From: Shewanella hanedai
GTDB lineage: Bacteria; Pseudomonadota; Gammaproteobacteria; Enterobacterales; Shewanellaceae
Reading direction: 5' to 3'
Assembly: GCF_007197645.1 (NCBI RefSeq)
Contig: NZ_VKGK01000008.1
Coordinates: 1-64,000, forward strand
Length of the DNA stretch: 64,000 bases
Shown here: in pieces, positions 47,577 through 56,540 of the stretch
Layout: each line of letters starts with the position of its first letter
Position numbering within the stretch: the stretch's first letter is position 1
Notes under the pieces: model-generated
The model's input: the letters and a program-made list of their open reading frames with translations, nothing else
The model's database searches: none
Told to the model about the DNA's origin: nothing
Position numbers and translations under genes: made by a program

Positions 47577-47990
47577 TTTGAGTATGCCTTCATAGGAGCT
47601 TTTTAAATTGCGCAGACTCTAAATGATAATGATTCTTATTTTAATTAAATTTACATGCTTTACATTATTTGCACACTTGTAACGACTCATGAGCCTAGCT
47701 TAGCTCAGTTCAATACATGCAAATGCACTGACAATACGACACACCAATCCTTTTTAAGAACAATAATTTAGCTTTTGTAGTGCATAAAAATATGCGTGAC
47801 GCTTGAAGCTCAACCTGTATTAGCTATCGCATTCGTCGGTCATTATGGGAATTAAATAATATTGAAGGAGATTAGAAAATGTTAGATGGAATTGGAAGAT
47901 ATTAGAGGAGATTAGCCCAACTGACGTTGGGCTAAATGTTGATTTAAGGAATAGCAGAGCGTTTAAAAGACCCCGCTATCAATAGCGACC
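47577..47990. other. Intergenic region with Fur box and a hairpin
   Basis: About 410 bases. Besides the Fur box it holds a hairpin TTAGCCCAAC/GTTGGGCTAA (47912-47921 with 47926-47935) beyond the 3' end of the symporter gene, a possible weak terminator. A degenerate GGAGATTAGA repeat lies beside it (47866-47912). No gene is seen. Confidence 0.55.
47621..47643. promoter_or_regulatory. Fur box upstream of the TonB receptor operon
   Basis: AAATGATAATGATTCTTATTTTA matches the Fur consensus GATAATGATAATCATTATC well in its left half and moderately in its right half. Position and the iron-type genes downstream support iron repression. Confidence 0.7.
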
Positions 47991-49388
47991 TTAGCTTGGT
48001 AACACTTCAGACTTGGTGTTATCGACACCATTTCTATCAAATTTCGCAAAGTAGCTTACTGTTTCTAAGTAGATAACATGACGTAAACCGATAAGCGCGA
48101 TTAGGTTCGGAATTGCCATTAAACCATTAACGGTATCAGCCAGCAGCCAGATCATATCCAGATGAATAAAGGAGCCCACAGCAATCAAACTGAGAAATAT
48201 CCCCTGATAGACACGATGACCACGATCGCCCATCAAATAATACCAGCAGCGTTCACCGTAATAGTGCCAACCTAAAATCGTCGTAAAAGCAAAGCACACC
48301 AAGGCCACGGTCACAAAATATTGACCCACCAGCGCCGAACCACCACTGGCAAACGCGGCACTGGTCATGGCTGCACCGGCAGTATCTCCGCTCCAAACCC
48401 CAGTAATGATCAGAACTAAGCCTGTCATGGTGCAGATAATAATAGTATCGAAGAAGGTACCAGTCATGCTGACCAATCCCTGTTCAACGGGTTCATTAGT
48501 CTTCGCAGCAGCGGCAGCAATCGGTGCACTGCCTAATCCTGCCTCGTTAGAGAACACGCCTCGTGCGATACCGATTTGTAACGCTTGTGCCACTGTAGCA
48601 CCTAAAAATCCACCCGCGGCAGAGATAGGTGTAAAGGCAGATTCAATGATTAAATGGAATGCTGGTATTATCTGCTCACTAAAGAGCACTAAAATCCAAA
48701 CGCAAGCCATTACATAGCCTATCGCCATAGTGGGCACTAACTTTTGCGCCACGTTTGCAATACGCTTCACTCCACCAAGCGTCACTGATGCAACCAGTAC
48801 GGTTAACACTAACGCAGTGATCCAAGCTGGCACATGAAAAGCGATGGTGATCGCGTCGCTTATTGCATTAACTTGAGCAAAAGTACCGATCCCGAAGAAT
48901 GCCACTCCCACACCGAAGATTGCAAACAACTTAGCCATCCACGTTAACCCGAGGCCTCGCTCGATATAATACATGGGGCCACCAGCTATCTCGCCTCGAG
49001 CATCGGTGGTGCGATACTTCACCGCCAACATGCACTCAGCATACTTGGTCGCCATGCCAAAAAATGCCGCAAGCCACATCCAAAATAATGCCCCTGGCCC
49101 GCCAATTTTAATCGCAGTGGCCACGCCGACAATATTACCTGTACCGATAGTGGCAGACAGTGCAGTACACAATGCAGCAAATGAGGAAAGATCGCCTTTG
49201 CCTATCGACGGTCTAAACATTAATTTCATGGCTAATGGCAAGCGTAAAACCTGAATAAGCTTCAGTTTCAGGGTGAGGTAGAGACCGGTACCGACTAAAA
49301 GACACAACGTAAGGGGACCCCAGACAATGGCGTTCACATTGACTAAGAGATCGGGCAAAATATCGTTTGTTAACGTATGGAAATTCAT
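47991..49388 (-). CDS. Alanine/glycine:cation symporter (AGCS family)
   Basis: A 465-residue inner-membrane sodium symporter, about eleven helices. Family motifs include ALSATIGTGNIVGVATAI, GGPGALFWMW, GPMYYIERGLG, and FSNEAGLGSAPIAAAAAKT. The tandem glycine riboswitch in its leader indicates glycine as a physiological substrate, used either for uptake or for efflux of excess. It is monocistronic, starting at the ATG 49388. Confidence 0.93.
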   Translation of the reverse strand: MNFHTLTNDILPDLLVNVNAIVWGPLTLCLLVGTGLYLTLKLKLIQVLRLPLAMKLMFRPSIGKGDLSSFAALCTALSATIGTGNIVGVATAIKIGGPGALFWMWLAAFFGMATKYAECMLAVKYRTTDARGEIAGGPMYYIERGLGLTWMAKLFAIFGVGVAFFGIGTFAQVNAISDAITIAFHVPAWITALVLTVLVASVTLGGVKRIANVAQKLVPTMAIGYVMACVWILVLFSEQIIPAFHLIIESAFTPISAAGGFLGATVAQALQIGIARGVFSNEAGLGSAPIAAAAAKTNEPVEQGLVSMTGTFFDTIIICTMTGLVLIITGVWSGDTAGAAMTSAAFASGGSALVGQYFVTVALVCFAFTTILGWHYYGERCWYYLMGDRGHRVYQGIFLSLIAVGSFIHLDMIWLLADTVNGLMAIPNLIALIGLRHVIYLETVSYFAKFDRNGVDNTKSEVLPS

Positions 49389-49549
49389 TGCTTTTCTCGA
49401 ATATTAAACAGCTTGATTAATAAACGGAAGCGAACAAGAAATGGCTGTAGATCGTCACGATCGGTGGTAATGGTCAGCGATATTTTCCCCTACAAACGGT
49501 GCAAAGGTAAATAGCGCCCACGACGACAAACGACAGGGACTGTGCAGTC

Positions 49550-49812
49550 ATCCTCTCCTCTGTCCTTTTGCCTGAGCGTTTCACCCTGCAATAAACGTCA
49601 TTGTGGGGCTTGCGCCTTCGGCGCCGTAATATGTTGCTGTTGATAAACACTCATCACAACACTTACGATCTCTCCAGAGGCTCGTCCAGTAACAGTCCAC
49701 GCCAATCACTATTGGCACCTGAAAGAGTATTTAGAATCAGACTGATTAGTTATCGTCATCGCCTAAAGTTGCCTCGTCGGTGTGGGGGCAATTCCCCACT
49801 CTCCTGCTACCT
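49550..49812 (-). ncRNA. Tandem glycine riboswitch in the AGCS leader
   Basis: On the minus strand, aptamer 1 runs about 49812 to 49690 (GGAGAGTGGGG, ACACCGACGAGG, CTCTTTCAGGTGCC, GGACTG). It is joined by the typical linker ACTGGACGAGCC to aptamer 2, about 49680 to 49552 (CTCTGGAGAGA, GCGCCGAAGGCGC, CGCTCAGGCAAAAGGAC, AGAGGAGAGG). These blocks match the Rfam glycine riboswitch as I recall it. Tandem forms cooperatively sense glycine and are known ahead of Na/Ala symporters in Vibrio. Confidence 0.88.
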
Positions 49813-50005
49813 TCATCCGAACGGATTGCCAGATTTGATATGGTATCGAAATCCAGCAGGCAGACAGAGTGCAGCAATCCTAAGGCCGACTCAAGGCATC
49901 GAGATCACACTTTTTGCTTCAAGTTGAACAAGCGCGCTTTTTTTAAACGAAAAAAGCAGCTTGGAGCTGGAAATAACCAAAAATTCAAAGGAGAAAAATG
50001 AAGCT

Positions 50006-50030
50006 GCATCCTGAGACAAGCTCAGGATGC
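50006..50030 (-). terminator. Possible terminator of the DUF3581 gene
   Basis: A 10-bp perfect stem with a 5-base loop lies 27 bases past the stop codon. The following minus-strand sequence is only weakly U-rich. Confidence 0.5.
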
Positions 50031-50056
50031 TTCAAAGAAAGGAATAATTAAGGAAT

Positions 50057-50758
50057 TTAAAAGCTGGTTCTACGACCTTCATAGGTATCGCACATGTCTT
50101 GCACTTTATCTGCTTCAATAGGGCGAAGACCGCTCATGACCAAGGTTTTGACACCGGTTCCAACAAGTTCATCGCCACTGTGAAGTTCAAACTTCAACGT
50201 GACATTACCGCGCTTACCATCAACAACCAATTCCTGCTCCACTAATGACAACGTCACTTGGGTAAAGTCGAGCGTGGTTAAATCGAAAGACATGCTTTCG
50301 TAGATAACCAGAGGACGCGCTGGATTAATCATTACTTGATGTTGCTTCATCATAGGCACGAGCACGTGGATAAAGTTCAGACCCGAAAAAGCTACATAGC
50401 TACGAATAAAAGATTCTATCTGGGTGCTGCAATTTCTGACCTCGCCATGGCGTTCTACATTCAAATACAGCTTGTCTTTATCATCATGAATATTGAACAG
50501 CTCACCGACGGAATCAGGAAACTGTAATTTTACGCCATCGCCAACCATGCCTTGAAAAGTAAAGCTCATCTTCTGACTTAAGCCGTATTCGCCTAAAACC
50601 AAAGAAAAGAGCAGATCACCCGGAACACAAAAACGCTTAGCGCCAACATCGTGAATAGGATTAAAATCCTGAGCCACATGCTTAGCAAAATCACTTGCCT
50701 GAGATGGCGTAATCAAAACTGTTTTATTTTCTTTTTTAAAATAAGGCGTTAGAAACAT
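50057..50758 (-). CDS. DUF3581 family protein
   Basis: A soluble protein of about 233 residues matching DUF3581: ITPSQASDFAKHVAQDFNPIHD near the N-terminus, GAKRFCVPGDLLFSLVLGEYG, then a beta-rich second half. The DFNPIHD stretch and the overall pattern resemble the MaoC/hot-dog dehydratase fold, but no activity is established. The frame opens with GTG at 50764; the ATG at 50758 follows GAG and is my choice. It is monocistronic. Confidence 0.85.
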   Translation of the reverse strand: MFLTPYFKKENKTVLITPSQASDFAKHVAQDFNPIHDVGAKRFCVPGDLLFSLVLGEYGLSQKMSFTFQGMVGDGVKLQFPDSVGELFNIHDDKDKLYLNVERHGEVRNCSTQIESFIRSYVAFSGLNFIHVLVPMMKQHQVMINPARPLVIYESMSFDLTTLDFTQVTLSLVEQELVVDGKRGNVTLKFELHSGDELVGTGVKTLVMSGLRPIEADKVQDMCDTYEGRRTSF

Positions 50759-50983
50759 ATTCACTCGATGTAGTCACAGTTAAAATCAATCCACGTCTCG
50801 ATACAGAAACGAAGAGATTGCTTAGGTATAGGTAAAATAATCGCACAGTCTATAGCAAATATCACTAAACACTCACCCGATGACTTAAACGCTTAAATAA
50901 AACACTCCCCATCATGCTTTTGTTAACAAATGTAAAGAACTTCACCGTTAAGTTAATTTTAATAGAGTTAGCATAGGATGCGC

Positions 50984-51029
50984 ACACAAATGATAATCAA
51001 TCCCATTACTATTAATGATAAATGATTGC
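50984..51029. promoter_or_regulatory. Two overlapping Fur-box-like sites before the FecA-like receptor
   Basis: ACACAAATGATAATCAATC (50984-51002) and ATTAATGATAAATGATTGC (51011-51029) both contain the core of the Fur consensus. They end 25 bases before the start codon of the receptor, where promoter occlusion would be expected. Confidence 0.65.
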
Positions 51030-51054
51030 AGTTCATATCAAATATGGAGCTCTT

Positions 51055-53244
51055 ATGTCACACCGTACGACACTATCACTAAGCCTTATGTCAACAGCAT
51101 TACTTGCCGCATTGTCGCCTCAAATTATGGCCCAAGAGCTTAGCTCTCCATCGACGATGGAACAGATCAGTATCTTCGGTGAACGTAACCCCATTAACAC
51201 AGTACCTGGCAGCGCCCACTTGCTGACTGAAGCGGATCTTGAGACCTTCAGATACAACGATATTATGCGCACCCTCTCTTCAGTACCCGGCGTCTATATT
51301 CAGGAAGAAGACGGTTACGGTCTACGTCCTAACATTGGTATGCGTGGTACAGGACAAAATCGCTCTGAAAAGATAACAATTATGGAAGACGGTGTACTGG
51401 CAGCGCCTGCTCCTTATGCCTCTCCTGCAGCCTATTATTTTCCAACGTCAGGCAGAATGCAGTCGGTTGAGGTACTCAAAGGCAGCTCAACGGTTAAGTA
51501 TGGGCCTCGCACCACAGGCGGCGTGGTCAATATGCTCTCTCGTCAAATCCCAGAAGAGGAGTTAGCAGGTAAAATAGATGTCGCTGCTGGCCAAGATGGG
51601 TTTGCAAAAGTACACGCCTATGCTGGTGGACAAGGTGAACGAGTCGGCGCCGTCGCCGAAGTGTATCGTTACCAAGCCGATGGCTTTAAAGATATCAATG
51701 GTGTTGGAGGCAATACAGGTTTCGAGAAAAACGATGCCCTTGCCAAAGTCAGCATTCGCTCAGAAAAAGGCGCTAAATATCAGCAAATCGTCGAGTTTAA
51801 ACTTAAATACTCAGACGAGGTCTCAAATGAAACCTATATGGGGCTAACCGATGCAGATTTTGACGCGACACCTTATGCTCGTTACTCTGCCTCACAAAAA
51901 GATGTGATGAATACTGAACACAAGCAGTTTCAGATCAACCATGTCATTGACCTCAGTGACAGCCTGACTTTAGGCACTACAGCCTACTACAATGATTTTG
52001 CCCGTAACTGGTATAAAGCAGACAGAGTCGGTGGAGACAGTCTTAAAAAAGGCGGAATAGAAAATGCCTCAGCATTTGATAAAAACCCAAGTTCAGCTCC
52101 CATTGATGTGCGCGTAAAAGCCAACAATCGCACCTATATTTCTCAAGGAATACAAACAGAGCTTAACTGGTTTTTAGATAACCATGAGATCGCCTTTGGT
52201 GCCCGCTACCACGAAGATTCCATGGATAGATTCCAATGGACAGATCAATATGACATCGATGCTAACCAGGTCATGACACTGACAGAGAGTGGTATTCCTG
52301 GTACTGATTCAAATCGTATCGACAGCGCCGATGCCATTGCCCTTTACGTGCAAGATAAAATTCAATTAGGCAGCTTCAACATCACTGCGGGACTGCGCTA
52401 TGAAGATGTCAGCACCAATCGACTCGACTGGGGCAAGGACAACGTTGGCCGTGATGGCAAGCCAGCTAAAGACATCAGCAACAGTTTCTCTGCTTTGCTT
52501 CCTTCACTCTCAGCGGTTTATCAAATCAATGATCGCTGGCTAGTATTAGCTGGCGTTCAAAAAGGCTTCTCACCTGCCGCACCAGGCAATGCTGATAGAG
52601 AAGAAGAAAGCAGCTGGAACTACGAAGCGGGCACACGTTTCAACGCTGGTGAGTTCAGCTCAGAAGCGGTTTTCTTCTATAGTGACTACAGTAATATGCA
52701 CGGTAACTGTACCGCTGCACAAGGGTGTGATGAAGAGAACCTCGACAACCAATATAACGCTGGAGAAGTAGCGGTATCAGGGCTTGAATTGAGTTTAGGC
52801 TACCAATTTAACGCTACTGGAGATATCAGCTTCCCAGTAAAGTTAGCCTATACCTACACCAATGCTGAGTTCCTAAATAACTTTGAATCTGAATTTGATG
52901 TTTGGGGTGATGTGACTAAAGGCGACAAACTTCCTTACTTAGCAGAAAATATTCTCTTCGCCTCAGCAGGTGTTACAGGCGACAGCTGGGAGTTAACGTT
53001 AGCAGCACGCTATACCGGTGATATTCGAACAGAAGCTGGCCAAGGTAATATTGCTCAAGATGACCTTATCAAATCAAAAACCATCGTCGATCTATCGGGA
53101 CGTTATTTCATCAGTGAGGCGCAAGAGATTTACCTTACGGCAGAGAATCTTTTTGATGAAAAATATGTCACCACCAAAATCCACGGTTCTAACTTTGCAG
53201 GTAAGCCAATGACCATTTCAGCTGGGTACGTGTACAAATTCTAA
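51055..53244 (+). CDS. FecA-like TonB-dependent receptor
   Basis: A 729-residue outer-membrane receptor: signal peptide (about 1-27), plug (about 45-150) with NIGMRGTGQNRSEKI and EDGVLAAPAPYASP, typical of FecA-like ferric dicitrate receptors, then a 22-stranded barrel ending SAGYVYKF. It lacks the N-terminal signalling domain of true FecA, so surface signalling is unlikely. I chose the ATG at 51055 (TGGAGC upstream) over the frame to 51022. Fur-like sites upstream indicate iron control. It has its own terminator but is followed by porin, FMN-binding and PepSY genes on the same strand. Confidence 0.9.
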   Translation: MSHRTTLSLSLMSTALLAALSPQIMAQELSSPSTMEQISIFGERNPINTVPGSAHLLTEADLETFRYNDIMRTLSSVPGVYIQEEDGYGLRPNIGMRGTGQNRSEKITIMEDGVLAAPAPYASPAAYYFPTSGRMQSVEVLKGSSTVKYGPRTTGGVVNMLSRQIPEEELAGKIDVAAGQDGFAKVHAYAGGQGERVGAVAEVYRYQADGFKDINGVGGNTGFEKNDALAKVSIRSEKGAKYQQIVEFKLKYSDEVSNETYMGLTDADFDATPYARYSASQKDVMNTEHKQFQINHVIDLSDSLTLGTTAYYNDFARNWYKADRVGGDSLKKGGIENASAFDKNPSSAPIDVRVKANNRTYISQGIQTELNWFLDNHEIAFGARYHEDSMDRFQWTDQYDIDANQVMTLTESGIPGTDSNRIDSADAIALYVQDKIQLGSFNITAGLRYEDVSTNRLDWGKDNVGRDGKPAKDISNSFSALLPSLSAVYQINDRWLVLAGVQKGFSPAAPGNADREEESSWNYEAGTRFNAGEFSSEAVFFYSDYSNMHGNCTAAQGCDEENLDNQYNAGEVAVSGLELSLGYQFNATGDISFPVKLAYTYTNAEFLNNFESEFDVWGDVTKGDKLPYLAENILFASAGVTGDSWELTLAARYTGDIRTEAGQGNIAQDDLIKSKTIVDLSGRYFISEAQEIYLTAENLFDEKYVTTKIHGSNFAGKPMTISAGYVYKF

Positions 53245-53305
53245 TCAAAACAAACAAGTTTTAGCTGAAACTTAAAATAATATTAAAAATATTTTCCCGC
53301 TAAAG

Positions 53306-53340
53306 AGAAGGTGAGCCCCAGGCTCACCTTTCTTGTTTCT
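53306..53340 (+). terminator. Terminator of the FecA-like receptor gene
   Basis: GAAGGTGAGCC pairs with GGCTCACCTTTC around CCA, followed by TTGTTTCT. Confidence 0.82.
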
Positions 53341-53530
53341 TTAGCAAACACCCATTACAAAACATAACCTTAAGCAACCTGCCAATAAGTTCACATCCCA
53401 GCCACTGAATTAACAAGTAACATACATTTGACAATCTTAATCAAAAACACAATGAGAATAGTTTGCATTATCGTAATCAATTGCTAAAATTCAACCAAAT
53501 TTAAACCAATAAGTAACAATCGGGAACGGA

Positions 53531-54715
53531 ATGATGAAGAAAACAATACTTGTAACAGCTATGCTTGGGCTCTTTGCTAGCCAAACAGCTTTTGCTTCTG
53601 ATGAGACAAAAGAGCTACGTAAAATCATTGAGCAGCAGCAAAAAGTATTACAAGATCTTGAGCGTCGTCTTGAAGCCACCGAAACTCGCGTTGAAAAAAC
53701 AGCAGACGTAGTTGAAGAAGTTGCCGACTCTAATAGTGCAACTACGATTGGTGGTTACGGTGAACTTCACTACAACAATATCACCGATAACAAGACTGGT
53801 AGCGACAAGAAAGAAGTTGATTTTCATCGCTTTGTACTTTTCTTCGGTCATGAGTTCACTGAAAACACACGCTTCTTCTCAGAACTTGAAATTGAACATG
53901 CACTTTCAGGTAACGATAAGCCTGGCGAAGTAGAGCTTGAACAAGCCTACATTGAGCATGATTTCAATAATATGTTAACTGGTAAAGCAGGTCTGTTCCT
54001 CATACCTGTTGGTATCATTAATGAAACACACGAGCCACCTACTTTCTACGGTGTTGAACGTAACCCTGTTGAGAAGAACATCATCCCGGCAACGTGGTGG
54101 GAAGCAGGTGCTGCACTTAATGTTAAAGCCGCTCCAGGCTTAGCATTCGACGGCACAATCACCAGCGGTCTTGAAGTTGCTACGACAGGTGGCAAGGCAT
54201 ATAACATTCGTAGCGGTCGTCAAAAAGTGGCCAAAGCAAATGCTTCAGATCTTGCTTATACTGCTCGTGCAAAATACACCGCAATTCCAGGACTTGAACT
54301 TGCAGCAACAGCGCAATATCAATCTGATATTACTCAAAGTGCTGGCGGTGTAGATACGGCATCAGCCACTTTACTCACTGCTCACGTCATATACAGCATT
54401 GAAGCGTTTACTGTTAAAGCCCTTTACGCACAATGGGATATTGATGGAGCTGAGGCTGAAGCACTTGGTCGTGATGACCAAAATGGTTGGTACATCGAGC
54501 CATCATACCGCTTCAACGACAGCTTTGGATTATTTGCGCGTTACAACCGTTACGACAACGAAGCCGGTAATAGCGACGACACAGAGATCACTCAAACCAA
54601 TGTTGGTGTGAACTACTGGTTACACGAAAATGTCGTCTTTAAGGCTGACTATGAAAAAGTTGGCGGCGCTAAAGATGCTGACGGTTTCAACCTTGGCGTA
54701 GGTTACCAGTTCTAA
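53531..54715 (+). CDS. Outer-membrane porin with N-terminal coiled coil
   Basis: A 394-residue porin: signal peptide (about 1-23), a periplasmic coiled coil (about 25-62, ELRKIIEQQQKVLQDLERRL), then a beta-barrel starting GGYGELHYNN and ending GVGYQF with the usual terminal Phe. The coiled coil is typical of phosphate-selective O/P-type porins in marine gammaproteobacteria. The substrate is unknown; the position between an iron receptor and flavin/PepSY genes suggests a role with metal complexes. GGGAACGG precedes the start. Confidence 0.85.
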   Translation: MMKKTILVTAMLGLFASQTAFASDETKELRKIIEQQQKVLQDLERRLEATETRVEKTADVVEEVADSNSATTIGGYGELHYNNITDNKTGSDKKEVDFHRFVLFFGHEFTENTRFFSELEIEHALSGNDKPGEVELEQAYIEHDFNNMLTGKAGLFLIPVGIINETHEPPTFYGVERNPVEKNIIPATWWEAGAALNVKAAPGLAFDGTITSGLEVATTGGKAYNIRSGRQKVAKANASDLAYTARAKYTAIPGLELAATAQYQSDITQSAGGVDTASATLLTAHVIYSIEAFTVKALYAQWDIDGAEAEALGRDDQNGWYIEPSYRFNDSFGLFARYNRYDNEAGNSDDTEITQTNVGVNYWLHENVVFKADYEKVGGAKDADGFNLGVGYQF

Positions 54716-54738
54716 TTTAAGTATTAGGCAAATAGATG

Positions 54739-54758
54739 AGCCCTCTTCGAGGGCTTTA
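54739..54758 (+). terminator. Possible porin terminator
   Basis: AGCCCTC pairs with GAGGGCT around TTC, followed by TTATC. The U tract is short, so termination may be partial. Confidence 0.6.
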
Positions 54759-54759
54759 T

Positions 54760-54800
54760 CTATACTCAAGCAACTTAGAATTTAGGTTGCTTGAGTATAG
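54760..54800. repeat. Long perfect inverted repeat between the porin and FMN-binding genes
   Basis: CTATACTCAAGCAAC (54760-54774) and GTTGCTTGAGTATAG (54786-54800) are exact inverted copies with an 11-base loop. They lie directly after the porin terminator and 39 bases before the next start codon. No U tract follows, so it may be an mRNA-processing or stability element. Confidence 0.65.
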
Positions 54801-54838
54801 ATTTCACAGCAAAACGACCTATTTACCCTGCTGAGTAT

Positions 54839-55360
54839 ATGATGAAACTAACGCAAATATTAGCCATTGCTATCACGTTAACCTTAAGCTTTGCTGTGCT
54901 CGCCAATAGCCAGTATCAAGCGCCAAAAGCATTTATCAGCCAAGCCTTTAATGCTCCAACTCCCAAAGCTAAAGTTTTTTGGCTAGATGATGAGGCCCTG
55001 AAGGTTATTGAAGAGATTTTGTCCCACAAATATAAGAAGCTACGAGTCCGTTATTGGCAACAAGAAGGAGAAACGGTCTGGATACTTGATGAGATAGGTA
55101 AAGAATCCCCAATCACTGTTGGCATCCATGTAAAAGAAAAGCAGATAGCTCAAACCAAGGTACTCATTTACCGTGAAAGCCGTGGTGATGAAGTACGCCA
55201 TGATTTCTTCACCGACCAATTCAAAGCCGCCAAACTCAATAAAGATCTCACACTCGACAGACACATCGATGGCATCACAGGTGCGACACTTTCAGTTAGG
55301 GCATTAACCAAGCTATCGCGCATCGCACTCTGGCTAGATTCGCGGGTAACGAGAAGCTAA
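54839..55360 (+). CDS. Exported FMN-binding domain protein
   Basis: A 173-residue periplasmic protein with a signal peptide (about 1-22). The C-terminal FMN_bind domain (about 85-160) contains DGITGAT at residues 144-150, the motif in which ApbE flavin transferase links FMN to the last Thr (Thr150), as in NqrC and RnfG. The family carries electrons outside the cytoplasm. Two ATGs in tandem (54839 and 54842) are possible starts; the frame also extends upstream to a TTG inside the inverted repeat, which I reject. It is followed by a PepSY protein gene, its likely membrane electron donor. No apbE gene is in the window. Confidence 0.87.
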   Translation: MMKLTQILAIAITLTLSFAVLANSQYQAPKAFISQAFNAPTPKAKVFWLDDEALKVIEEILSHKYKKLRVRYWQQEGETVWILDEIGKESPITVGIHVKEKQIAQTKVLIYRESRGDEVRHDFFTDQFKAAKLNKDLTLDRHIDGITGATLSVRALTKLSRIALWLDSRVTRS

Positions 55361-55481
55361 TCTAGTACTTCTAAATGGCTCCATTTACTTTTATAGACTC
55401 TTTGTTCACAAGGAGTGGGTTTCGCTAAGCCGATATGCTTGTTATGATTTCCACCAGACAGAGTTAATAACAAGAACAATA

Positions 55482-56279
55482 ATGGGCCATAAACCTCACT
55501 CCCCTAACAGAAACCGTATCAGCTTGATCCTTAAAAGGCTGCTTAGATCCTGGCATCGAGGGTTCGGGATATTCAGCGCTCTTTTTGTTTTACTACTCTC
55601 CATAACGGGTGTATTGATCAACCACAGTCATGATCTTGCTATCGATATGACCCATGTCAAACAAGCTTGGTTACTGGATGACTATGGCATCAAGCCACCA
55701 GCCCAAATAAATATTTACCAAACTTCACCACTGCTTGCCAGCTCAGATAACCTTGTCTGGGTAGACAAACACCTGGCTGTTGAAGCCAGCTCAACCATTA
55801 ACGGCATCGTCCCTTTTGGCGATATGATTATCGCTATCGACAGGGATAACCTTTACCTCATATCAGCTGAGGGAGAGTTACTTGAGAAACAGGATTTGAG
55901 CACAGGTTTACCTTCTGGATTAACATCAATAGCCCATGATGGCCATATCTGGATAAACACTGATAGCGGCAGTTACATGGCCGATGAAGATCTGATTGAA
56001 TGGACTCAAACTACGCCCTTCGCACCACTAACTTGGATAGCCCCATTACCTGAGGCCACCCATATAGCAGTATCAAATCAAACCCAAGAGATATCACTAT
56101 TAGCACGCTCACACCATCTCACTTGGGAACGTGTTCTACTCGATATTCATAGCGGCCGATTTTTCGGCGCTTTAGGCCCTTGGTTCATGGATATTGTCGC
56201 TCTCGCATTGATATTCATGTCTCTATCAGGAGTGTATTTGTGGGTGCAGCACAAACCCAAGAGGATTAAACGAAAGTAG
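55482..56279 (+). CDS. PepSY-associated transmembrane protein
   Basis: A 265-residue inner-membrane protein with an N-terminal helix (about 26-50, starting RSWHRGFGIFSALF and ending LINHSHD), a periplasmic region of about 170 residues, and a C-terminal helix (about 232-255) after LDIHSGRFFG, ending WVQHKPKRIKRK. Histidines at both helix ends are candidate heme ligands. The layout matches the PepSY protein of the other iron cluster, so the two are probably paralogues of function. It likely passes electrons from the cytoplasm or quinone pool to the preceding FMN-binding protein. Confidence 0.83.
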   Translation: MGHKPHSPNRNRISLILKRLLRSWHRGFGIFSALFVLLLSITGVLINHSHDLAIDMTHVKQAWLLDDYGIKPPAQINIYQTSPLLASSDNLVWVDKHLAVEASSTINGIVPFGDMIIAIDRDNLYLISAEGELLEKQDLSTGLPSGLTSIAHDGHIWINTDSGSYMADEDLIEWTQTTPFAPLTWIAPLPEATHIAVSNQTQEISLLARSHHLTWERVLLDIHSGRFFGALGPWFMDIVALALIFMSLSGVYLWVQHKPKRIKRK

Positions 56280-56540
56280 ATTCGGTTAATCCTTATATCA
56301 CCAACCATTGTATTTACACCCAAATGTTTATCATTCTATTATTCTATTATTCTATTAATAACAATTTCTTGGTAAAACGCCCCCTCTCACTTTTTGGATT
56401 CATCCTTAAGCCTCCGAAAGTATCACCTTAAGCAAAAGTAACACCTAGATCACAGATTGAATATTTAGCAATTGATCCTATCGATCTGGCTATTATTTAA
56501 GCGTAGACTTGCCGCCCTTTGATTTCGGATGTAAGACTTA

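Larger units (their letters stand above)
49389..50056. other. Leader of the AGCS gene plus spacer
   Basis: About 670 bases: the riboswitch (49550-49812) occupies the middle. Plus-strand open frames over it are structured RNA and are not taken as genes. A hairpin GCATCCTGAG/CTCAGGATGC (50006-50015 with 50021-50030) follows the DUF3581 gene and could end its transcript. Confidence 0.6.

Noticed and set aside
49601-49927. 108-codon plus-strand frame upstream of the AGCS gene
   Set aside because: It is antisense to the tandem glycine riboswitch, whose conserved blocks explain the sequence.
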